10,686 nucleotides of DNA, taken from NCBI GenBank assembly GCA_017470045.1, contig JAFUFG010000175.1, forward strand, positions 1 to 10,686, read 5' to 3'. This document shows positions 5,505 to 10,686 of the stretch, piece after piece. A program made the translations under genes and the position numbers. The notes below the pieces were generated by a model. It saw only the letters and a program-made list of their open reading frames with translations, had not been told where the DNA came from and did no database searches. Source of the DNA: Bacilli bacterium (lineage in GTDB: Bacteria > Bacillota_I > Bacilli_A > RF39 > UBA660). Position 1 is the first letter of the stretch. Each line of letters opens with the position of its first letter.

Positions 5505-6221
5505 ATGAAAGGAATCTTAGGTAAAAAAATCGGAATGACTCAAGTATTTACTACAGAAGGTAAATTAATTCCGGTTACTGTTGTTGAAGTAGAACCAAAT
5601 GTGGTTACTCAAATCAAAACAGTTGAAAAAGATGGTTATGAAGCTGTACAACTTGCTACTGAATCAATCAGAGAAGGTTTAAGCAACAAACCAGAAATGG
5701 GTCATACAAACAAAGCAAATACAACACCTAAGCGCTTCTTAAGAGAAATCAGAGGAGTTAATGTTGATGAATACACATTAGGTCAAACGATTGGTGTAGA
5801 TATCTTCAGCGAAGGGGAAATGGTTGATGTAACAGGAACTTCTAAAGGTAAAGGGTTCCAAGGTGTTATCAAACGTTACAACCAAACAAGAGGTCCAATG
5901 GGACATGGTTCACAATACCACAGAGGTGTTGGTTCATTAGGTACTTTATTACCAATGCATGTTCTTAAAGGTAAAAAGATGCCTGGACAAATGGGTAATG
6001 TTCAAAGAACTGTTCAAAACTTAGAAATCGTATCAGTTGATACAGAAAACAATGTAATTTTAATTAAGGGTAATGTTCCTGGTCCAAAGAAATCATTAGT
6101 TATGATTCGTACTGCAGTTAAGATGCCAAATGTAAAAAGAGATGCTGCTGAATTAGTTTCTTATGTAGAACCAGTAGTTGAAGAAGTTACAGAAGAAGCA
6201 ACTGTAGAAAATGCTGAATAA
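5505..6221 (+). CDS. rplC: 50S ribosomal protein L3 (uL3) with acidic C-terminal tail
   Basis: 238 residues against about 209 in Bacillus. L3 binds the 3' end of 23S rRNA and sends a loop towards the peptidyl-transferase centre. The N-terminus [14 protein letters not shown] (2-15) and the loop [13 protein letters not shown] (134-146) with [10 protein letters not shown] (156-165) are recognisable; Gln stands at 162 where His or Arg is common. After the normal end (about residue 207) comes a tail of some 30 residues ending [15 protein letters not shown], strongly acidic and probably disordered, unlike the basic body of the protein. Two tandem TAA stops close the gene (6219-6224). It begins 13 nt after rpsJ, with TGGAGG as ribosome site. 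Confidence 0.97.
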   Translation: MKGILGKKIGMTQVFTTEGKLIPVTVVEVEPNVVTQIKTVEKDGYEAVQLATESIREGLSNKPEMGHTNKANTTPKRFLREIRGVNVDEYTLGQTIGVDIFSEGEMVDVTGTSKGKGFQGVIKRYNQTRGPMGHGSQYHRGVGSLGTLLPMHVLKGKKMPGQMGNVQRTVQNLEIVSVDTENNVILIKGNVPGPKKSLVMIRTAVKMPNVKRDAAELVSYVEPVVEEVTEEATVENAE

Positions 6222-6225
6222 TAAG

Positions 6226-6271
6226 CATCACTATATAATATATGAAAGAAAAATGTAGAAATATTGTGATG
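6226..6271 (+). promoter_or_regulatory. Hairpin in the rplC-rplD gap
   Basis: CATCACTATAT (6226-6236) pairs with ATATTGTGATG (6261-6271) with a single mismatch, around a 24-nt A-rich loop. The right arm ends at the first base of the GGAAGGAGG ribosome site of rplD. No T-run follows, so it is not a terminator. It could shield or present the rplD ribosome site, or be an RNA processing site. The 66-nt gap is the longest in an otherwise compact operon. TATAAT at 6234-6239 has no supporting -35. Confidence 0.5.
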
Positions 6272-6287
6272 GAAGGAGGAATCGTAA

Positions 6288-6914
6288 ATGAAAAAAGTAG
6301 AACTTTTAAATCTTAAAGGTGAAAAAGTAAAGGACATTAATTTAAATGAAGAAATATTTGGAATTACCCCAAACAATAATGTTTTAAATGACGCAATTAT
6401 TTTATCAATGGCTTCATTAAGACAAGGTACTCATAGTACAAAGACTCGTTCAGAAGTTTCTGGTGGTGGAAGAAAACCATGGAGACAAAAAGGAACTGGA
6501 CATGCTCGTCAAGGATCTATTAGATCTGTTCAATGGGTAGGTGGAGGAAGATATGGAACTCCAGTACCTAGAGACTATAGCAAGAAACAAAATAGAAAAG
6601 AAAGAAGATTAGCTCTTAAATCTGCATTAGCTTCTAAAGTTTTAGGAAACGAATTAATCGTTGTTGAAAACTTAGCAGTTGAAAATGCTAAAACAAAAGA
6701 TATGGTAGCTCTTCTTACAAATTTAAAAGTTGCTGATAAGAAAGTATTATTAGTTGTTGATGAATTCAATGACAATACAATCTTAGCAACTAGAAACTTA
6801 AGAAATGTAGTATTAATCAGTGCTGATGAAATTAACGTTTTAGATATCGTATCTACAGACGCTATGGTAATCACAGAAGCTGCATTAAAACATGTTGAGG
6901 AGGTGCTTGCATAA
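6288..6914 (+). CDS. rplD: 50S ribosomal protein L4 (uL4)
   Basis: 208 residues, normal length. L4 has a globular domain on the ribosome surface and a long loop that forms, with L22, the constriction of the peptide exit tunnel; in E. coli it also represses the S10 operon. The loop is clear at about 47-100: SGGGRKPWRQKGTG (58-71), HARQGSIRS (72-80), and the basic RKERRLALKSALASK (103-117) after it. Compared with the usual GTGRARQGSIRSPQWRGGG, the loop carries H72 for R, V81 for P and V84 for R, with a changed following segment (RYGTPVPRDYS). Translation starts after GGAAGGAGG (6271-6279). The TAA stop overlaps the rplW start by one base. Confidence 0.97.
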   Translation: MKKVELLNLKGEKVKDINLNEEIFGITPNNNVLNDAIILSMASLRQGTHSTKTRSEVSGGGRKPWRQKGTGHARQGSIRSVQWVGGGRYGTPVPRDYSKKQNRKERRLALKSALASKVLGNELIVVENLAVENAKTKDMVALLTNLKVADKKVLLVVDEFNDNTILATRNLRNVVLISADEINVLDIVSTDAMVITEAALKHVEEVLA

Positions 6915-7198
6915 TGAAAGACACAAAATATTTAGAAATAATCAAAGCACCAGTTATTACTGAAAAGAGCCAAATCGCTAAAAGCGAAGGAAAATATACT
7001 TTTAAAGTAGATCCAAAAGCAAATAAGATCGAAATAAAAGAAGCAATTGAAAAATTATTCAATGTAAAAGTTACATCAATTAGAACAATTAATGTAAAAG
7101 TTAAGAAGAGAAGAGTTGGTCGTTATACAGGACTAACAAATCGTTCAAAGAAAGCAATTGTTACTTTAGCAGAAGGACAAACAATTGATCTTGGTTAG
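6914..7198 (+). CDS. rplW: 50S ribosomal protein L23 (uL23)
   Basis: 94 residues, typical. L23 sits at the tunnel exit and is the docking site for trigger factor and the signal recognition particle. The N-terminal IIKAPVITEKS (9-19), KIEIKEAIEKLFNVKV (38-53) and the basic KKRRVGRYTGLTNRSKKAIVTL (64-85) are standard. The start ATG shares its A with the last base of the rplD TAA stop (TAATG at 6912-6916), so the two genes are translationally coupled. The ribosome site GAGGAGGT (6897-6904) lies inside rplD. Ends with TAG. Confidence 0.98.
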   Translation: MKDTKYLEIIKAPVITEKSQIAKSEGKYTFKVDPKANKIEIKEAIEKLFNVKVTSIRTINVKVKKRRVGRYTGLTNRSKKAIVTLAEGQTIDLG

Positions 7199-7215
7199 AA
7201 GGAGGGAAATAAATT

Positions 7216-8046
7216 ATGGCAATCAGAAATTATAAACCTACTACACCAGGTCGTAGAAAAATGAGTACATTAATTAATGAAGAAATCACAACAAATACTC
7301 CTGAGAAAACTTTAACAGTTATCATGAAGAAGAATGGTGGCCGTAACAATCAAGGTAAAATCACTGTTCGTCATCAAGGTGGAGGAGTTAAAAGAAAATA
7401 TCGTATTATTGATTTCAAGAGAAATAAATTTAACGTACCTGGATCAGTAGCAAGTATCGAATACGATCCAAATAGAACTGCAAATATTGCATTAGTAAAT
7501 TATGCAGACGGAGAAAAAAGATATATCATTGCTCCAAAAGGTTTAGTTGTTGGACAAACAATCGAATCTGGAGAAAATGCTGATATTAAAGTTGGTAACG
7601 CATTACCAATCATGAATATCCCAGTTGGTACTATGATTCATAATATCGAACTTCGTCCAGGAAAAGGTGGAGAATTAGCAAGATCTGCTGGTTCATCAGC
7701 ACAAATCCTTGGTCGTGAAGGAAACTATGTTATGGTTCGTTTATCAAGTGGTGAACAAAGAAAAGTTCTTGGAACTTGTATGGCAACTGTTGGTGAAGTT
7801 GGAAATGAAGACTCATCATTAGTTAAAGTAGGAAAAGCAGGACGTAAACGTCACATGGGTATTAGACCTACAGTTCGTGGTTCTGTTATGAACCCTAATG
7901 ACCATCCACATGGTGGTGGTGAAGGACGTGCTCCAGTAGGACGTAAAGCACCAATGACACCTTGGGGTAAACCTGCATTAGGATTAAAGACACGTAAGAA
8001 AAAACAATCTGACAAGTTCATCGTACGTCGTCGTAATAGTAAATAG
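7216..8046 (+). CDS. rplB: 50S ribosomal protein L2 (uL2)
   Basis: 276 residues, normal for bacteria. L2 is needed for joining the subunits and for the peptidyl-transferase region. It shows the N-terminal [12 protein letters not shown] (6-17), [17 protein letters not shown] (41-57) and the conserved C-terminal [19 protein letters not shown] (225-243), with H230 matching the key His229 of E. coli. It closes with the usual SDKFIVRRR. Spacing to rplW is 17 nt with AAGGAGGG (7199-7206) as ribosome site. Nothing unusual was seen. Confidence 0.98.
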   Translation: MAIRNYKPTTPGRRKMSTLINEEITTNTPEKTLTVIMKKNGGRNNQGKITVRHQGGGVKRKYRIIDFKRNKFNVPGSVASIEYDPNRTANIALVNYADGEKRYIIAPKGLVVGQTIESGENADIKVGNALPIMNIPVGTMIHNIELRPGKGGELARSAGSSAQILGREGNYVMVRLSSGEQRKVLGTCMATVGEVGNEDSSLVKVGKAGRKRHMGIRPTVRGSVMNPNDHPHGGGEGRAPVGRKAPMTPWGKPALGLKTRKKKQSDKFIVRRRNSK

Positions 8047-8063
8047 GAAAGGATGATTAAACA

Positions 8064-8330
8064 ATGGCAAGAAGTCTTAAAAAAGGACCTTACGTTTTCG
8101 ATAGATTACTAAAGAAGGTTCAAGAATTAAACAAATCAGGAAAAAAAGAAGTCATTAAAACATGGTCACGCCGTTCCACAATTTTCCCAGATTTCATCGG
8201 ACACACATTCGCTGTTCACAATGGGAAAGAATTTATTCCAGTTTATGTTACTGAAGATATGGTTGGACATAAATTAGGAGAATTTGCATTAACACGTAAA
8301 TTTGGTGGACATGGTTCAGACAAAAAATAG
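8064..8330 (+). CDS. rpsS: 30S ribosomal protein S19 (uS19)
   Basis: 88 residues, within the usual 88-95. S19 lies in the head of the small subunit, pairs with S13 and contacts the large subunit and A-site t[21 protein letters not shown] (2-19), [29 protein letters not shown] (47-75) and the closing [14 protein letters not shown] (71-85 region) are the family hallmarks. It lies 17 nt after rplB with AGGAAAGGA upstream, and ends with TAG. Confidence 0.98.
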   Translation: MARSLKKGPYVFDRLLKKVQELNKSGKKEVIKTWSRRSTIFPDFIGHTFAVHNGKEFIPVYVTEDMVGHKLGEFALTRKFGGHGSDKK

Positions 8331-8354
8331 AAATAATGACTAGGAGGGTATTAA

Positions 8355-8690
8355 ATGGAAGCAAAAGCAATTGCTAAAGGTCTTCGCGTATCACCTATCA
8401 GAACTCGTATTACAATCGATATGATTCGTGGTAAAAATGTTAGTGATGCATTAAACACTTTAAACAATACTAACAGTAAATCAGCAAGACTTATTAAAAA
8501 AGTATTAGACTCTGCTATCGCTAACGCTGTAAACAATAATGGAGCAGACGCTGCAACATTATACGTTAAAGAAGCAAGAGTAGATGCTGGTCCAGTTATG
8601 AAACGTCATTTCTTCGATTCACGTTCTCATATCGGACATAGAGATCATAGAACTAGTCACATTGTTATAGTAGTGGCTACAAGAAACTAA
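8355..8690 (+). CDS. rplV: 50S ribosomal protein L22 (uL22) with unusual exit-tunnel loop
   Basis: 111 residues, the normal length, and collinear with E. coli L22 (110) around the loop. The globular part is ordinary: KGLRVSPIRTRITIDMIRGK (8-27), then SAIANAVNNNGAD (53-65) and VKEARVDAGPVMKR (71-84), and the end RTSHIVIVV (99-107). The beta-hairpin tip between MKR (82-84) and RTSHI (99-103) normally reads roughly PRAxGRA with further basic residues. Here it is HFFDSRSHIGHRDH: same length of 14 but with no proline, two Asp and four His. Reading this stretch in the other two frames does not recover the usual sequence, so a compensated frameshift is not the cause. L22 lines the tunnel constriction, where macrolides and arrest peptides act. 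It starts after TAGGAGGG (8341-8348). Confidence 0.96.
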   Translation: MEAKAIAKGLRVSPIRTRITIDMIRGKNVSDALNTLNNTNSKSARLIKKVLDSAIANAVNNNGADAATLYVKEARVDAGPVMKRHFFDSRSHIGHRDHRTSHIVIVVATRN

Positions 8691-8705
8691 TAAGGAGGTT
8701 ACAGA

Positions 8706-9356
8706 ATGGGACAAAAGGTAAATCCTAATGGACTTAGAATTGGAATCAATAAAGACTGGCAAGCTAAATGGTATGCTAACAGTACTGACTTTTCAAAAGT
8801 ATTAGAACGTGACGTTAAAATCCGTAACTATATCGATGAAAAATTAAAGAACGCTAGCGTAGCAAAAGTTGAAATTGAAAGAAATGCTAAGAGATGTGAA
8901 GTTGTTATTCACTCTGCAAAACCAGGTGTAATTATTGGACATGGTGGAGAAGGCATTGAAGAATTAAAGAAAGAAATTTCTAAAGTTGCTGGTGAAGAAA
9001 TTCAAATTACAATCAGTGATATTAAGAAAGCTGATTTAGATGCTCAATTAGTTGCAGAACAAATTGCAAACCAAATTACTAATAGAGCTTCATTCCGTAT
9101 GGCTCAAAAACGTGCAATTAGAAATGCAATGAAAGCTGGAGCTAAAGGAATTAAAACAAGCGTATCTGGACGTTTAGGTGGTGCTGATATGGCACGTAGC
9201 GAAGGATACACAGAAGGAACTATTCCTCTACATACATTAAGAGCTGATGTTGATTATGGTTTCGCTGAAGCTGATACAACATTCGGAAAAATTGGTGTAA
9301 AGGTATGGATCTATAAGGGAGAAATCCTAAACAAAAAGGCTAAAGGAGGTAATTAA
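8706..9356 (+). CDS. rpsC: 30S ribosomal protein S3 (uS3)
   Basis: 216 residues, typical. S3 sits at the mRNA entry channel and takes part in helicase activity there. [14 protein letters not shown] (1-14) is the family start. A type II KH domain has its GxxG loop at 78-81 as GHGG in [16 protein letters not shown]; Lys or Arg is commoner at the second position, but the fold glycine pattern is intact. The C-terminal domain shows [20 protein letters not shown] (147-166) and [27 protein letters not shown] (175-201). It starts after AAGGAGG (8692-8698), and the next gene begins 1 nt after its stop. Confidence 0.98.
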   Translation: MGQKVNPNGLRIGINKDWQAKWYANSTDFSKVLERDVKIRNYIDEKLKNASVAKVEIERNAKRCEVVIHSAKPGVIIGHGGEGIEELKKEISKVAGEEIQITISDIKKADLDAQLVAEQIANQITNRASFRMAQKRAIRNAMKAGAKGIKTSVSGRLGGADMARSEGYTEGTIPLHTLRADVDYGFAEADTTFGKIGVKVWIYKGEILNKKAKGGN

Positions 9357-9357
9357 T

Positions 9358-9789
9358 ATGTTAATACCGTCAAGAACAAAATATCGTCGTGTACATAGAT
9401 TACCTTACGAAGGACGCTCTCGTGGTAATAGAGAATTATCAAATGGTGAATACGGTCTTCAAGCTAAGGAAGGTGCTTGGATTACAGCTAATCAAATCGA
9501 AGCAGCTCGTGTAGCTATGACTCGTTATATGAAACGTGGTGGAAAAGTTTGGATTAACATTTTCCCACATATGCCATTAACTAAGAAACCTATCGGTACA
9601 AGACAAGGTAAAGGTAAAGGTAACGTAGAAGGTTGGGTAGCAGTAGTTAAAGAAGGAAAGATTATGTTCGAAATCGCTGGTGTTGATGAAGCAACAGCTC
9701 GTGAAGCATTAAGACTTGCTTCTCACAAACTACCAATCACTACAAAATTTGTAAAAAAAGAAAATGGTGGTGAAGTAAATGAAGGTTAA
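9358..9789 (+). CDS. rplP: 50S ribosomal protein L16 (uL16)
   Basis: 143 residues, normal. L16 organises the A-site tRNA region of the large subunit. [22 protein letters not shown] (44-65), [18 protein letters not shown] (92-109) and [14 protein letters not shown] (114-127) are standard. The N-terminal [15 protein letters not shown] (10-24) and [10 protein letters not shown] (69-78) resemble Mollicutes and Erysipelotrichia versions, as I recall them, and are a useful taxonomic hint. The A-site loop reads RQGKGKG (82-88), with Gln83 where Met is nearly universal (RMGxGKG). It starts 1 nt after rpsC, with AAAGGAGG inside the rpsC end (9342-9349), and its last 11 nt overlap rpmC. Confidence 0.97.
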   Translation: MLIPSRTKYRRVHRLPYEGRSRGNRELSNGEYGLQAKEGAWITANQIEAARVAMTRYMKRGGKVWINIFPHMPLTKKPIGTRQGKGKGNVEGWVAVVKEGKIMFEIAGVDEATAREALRLASHKLPITTKFVKKENGGEVNEG

Positions 9790-9973
9790 AGAAATCAGAG
9801 AATTATCAACTGAAGAAATCAACAAGAAATTATTTGAAGCTAAACAAGAATTATTTAATTTACGTTTCCAACAAGCAACAGGAAATATCGAAAAACCTTC
9901 TAGAATTAGAGAATTAAGACACACCGTTGCAAGATATAAGACCGTTCTAAGAGAACGTGAGATTAGCGAGTAG
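9779..9973 (+). CDS. rpmC: 50S ribosomal protein L29 (uL29)
   Basis: 64 residues, normal. L29 is a small two-helix coiled protein next to the tunnel exit beside L23. [18 protein letters not shown] (1-18), [20 protein letters not shown] (24-43) and [15 protein letters not shown] (47-61) match the family closely. The gene overlaps the end of rplP by 11 nt in another frame and has only a weak ribosome site (GGTGGTG, 9766-9772), so its translation probably depends on ribosomes finishing rplP. Ends with TAG. Confidence 0.97.
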   Translation: MKVKEIRELSTEEINKKLFEAKQELFNLRFQQATGNIEKPSRIRELRHTVARYKTVLREREISE

Positions 9974-9984
9974 GAGGGAATAAA

Positions 9985-10245
9985 GTGGAAAAGAAATTAA
10001 GAAAAGAATTAGTAGGAAAAGTTATTAACGCTACTAATGACAAAACAATCAATGTTTTAGTTGAAACTTATAAAATCCATCCTAAATATCACAAGAGAGT
10101 TAAAAGCTCTAAGAAATATTGTGTACATGATGAAAAGAATATTGCAAAAGTTGGAGATGTTGTTCGTATAGTTGAAACTAGACCATTATCAAAGACTAAA
10201 CACTTCTATCTAAAAGAAGTAGTAAAAGAAGCAGTTATTATTTAA
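9985..10245 (+). CDS. rpsQ: 30S ribosomal protein S17 (uS17), GTG start
   Basis: 86 residues, normal. S17 is a primary 16S rRNA-binding OB-fold protein of the small-subunit body. [24 protein letters not shown] (6-29), [19 protein letters not shown] (32-50) and [20 protein letters not shown] (55-74) are clear. The start is GTG at 9985, the only non-ATG start seen in this window; it is set by the ribosome site TAGGAGGGA (9971-9979), which begins on the TAG stop of rpmC. No nearby in-frame ATG gives a protein of proper length, so the GTG call is secure. Confidence 0.97.
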   Translation: MEKKLRKELVGKVINATNDKTINVLVETYKIHPKYHKRVKSSKKYCVHDEKNIAKVGDVVRIVETRPLSKTKHFYLKEVVKEAVII

Positions 10246-10273
10246 CGCTTAGATGAAAGAGGAGGAATAATTT

Positions 10274-10642
10274 ATGTTACAACAAGAAAGTCGTTTAAAA
10301 GTTGCTGACAACTCTGGAGCACGTGAACTATTAGTAATTCGTGTTTTAGGAGGAAGTAAAGTAAAGACTGGTAACATTGGTGATGTAGTAGTTGGAACAG
10401 TTAAAAGTGCAATTCCTAATTCACCAGTAGCTAAAGGTAAAGTTGTAAAAGCAGTTATCGTTCGTAGTCGTCAAGGCGTTCGTCGTGAAGATGGAAGTTA
10501 TATTAAGTTCGATGACAATGCTTGCGTTATCATTCGTGATGACAAGAGTCCAGTTGGAACTCGTATCTTTGGACCAGTAGCAAGAGAACTTCGTGATAAA
10601 GATTACATGAAAATTGTTTCTTTAGCAAAAGAAGTACTATAA
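10274..10642 (+). CDS. rplN: 50S ribosomal protein L14 (uL14)
   Basis: 122 residues, the usual length. L14 forms intersubunit bridges and is the docking site of the silencing factor Rsf[20 protein letters not shown] (2-20), [16 protein letters not shown] (34-49), [33 protein letters not shown] (54-86) and [16 protein letters not shown] (92-107) are nearly canonical. It lies 28 nt after rpsQ, the second-longest gap in the operon, with AGAGGAGGA (10259-10267) as ribosome site. No hairpin of note was seen in that gap. Confidence 0.98.
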   Translation: MLQQESRLKVADNSGARELLVIRVLGGSKVKTGNIGDVVVGTVKSAIPNSPVAKGKVVKAVIVRSRQGVRREDGSYIKFDDNACVIIRDDKSPVGTRIFGPVARELRDKDYMKIVSLAKEVL

Positions 10643-10655
10643 GAGGAGGATAAAT

Positions 10656-10686
10656 ATGAACTTTAAAGTAGGAGATGAAGTTGTAG
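10656..10686 (+). CDS. rplX: 50S ribosomal protein L24 (uL24), 3'-truncated by the window edge
   Basis: Only ten codons are visible: MNFKVGDEVV, then the window ends. The KVGDEVV segment fits the start of the L24 KOW domain (family pattern K-x-G-D-x-V). The position right after rplN, 13 nt behind its stop with AGAGGAGGA (10642-10650) as ribosome site, is the canonical place for rplX. The call rests mainly on operon order. Confidence 0.88.
   Translation, partial: MNFKVGDEVV

Noticed and set aside
6234..6239. TATAAT as an internal promoter before rplD
   Set aside because: No -35-like hexamer lies 16-18 bp upstream, and the sequence is part of the hairpin arm.
6242..6301. A 19-codon reading frame in the rplC-rplD gap overlapping the rplD start
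   Set aside because: There is no Shine-Dalgarno sequence before its ATG and no recognisable product. The gap is better explained by the hairpin.
6575..7062. Antisense reading frames opposite rplD and rplW, and similar ones opposite tpiA, spo0A, dinB, rplC, rplV and rpmC
   Set aside because: They mirror confident genes, lack ribosome sites, and their hydrophobic or Ser/Phe-rich composition is what reversed AT-rich coding DNA gives.

Overview
The window is AT-rich DNA (about one third G+C by eye) from a low-GC Gram-positive bacterium. Three things point to a Bacillota lineage near Erysipelotrichia or uncultured gut Bacilli related to Mollicutes: a Spo0A-type regulator, canonical Bacillota gene order in the S10 ribosomal operon, and an L16 N-terminus of the kind I associate with Mollicutes (HRLPYEG). 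Tryptophan is encoded by TGG, and all 17 visible stop codons are TAA or TAG. The taxonomy is inference.

Left part (1-4958): five co-directional genes, mostly in separate transcription units. First come the C-terminal part of a GT-B glycosyltransferase and, 2 nt later, a short divergent triose-phosphate isomerase, closed by a terminator. Next is a Spo0A-family response regulator with its own promoter and terminator; its phosphoacceptor Asp is replaced by Glu (E58). Then comes an AAA/DUF4143 ATPase whose promoter is covered by a perfect 20-bp palindrome. Last is a Y-family DNA polymerase with a clear promoter, a beta-clamp-binding motif and a terminator.

Middle (4959-5179): a 221-bp non-coding region holds the end of the polymerase terminator, helically phased A-tracts, a strong promoter (TTGCAA, 17 bp, TGtTATAAT) and a roughly 117-nt 5' leader. 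The leader can fold into a multi-stem RNA before the rpsJ Shine-Dalgarno site.

Right part (5180-10686): the S10 operon in order rpsJ, rplC, rplD, rplW, rplB, rpsS, rplV, rpsC, rplP, rpmC, rpsQ, rplN and the start of rplX, tightly packed with several overlaps. The exception is a 66-nt rplC-rplD gap containing a hairpin. No str-operon genes precede rpsJ. The exit-tunnel loops of L22 (strongly) and L4 (moderately) depart from the usual bacterial sequences.

No mobile element, CRISPR array, tRNA or rRNA was seen. The points most worth checking are the Spo0A D-to-E change, the L22 tunnel-loop replacement, the structured S10 leader and the palindromic operator.
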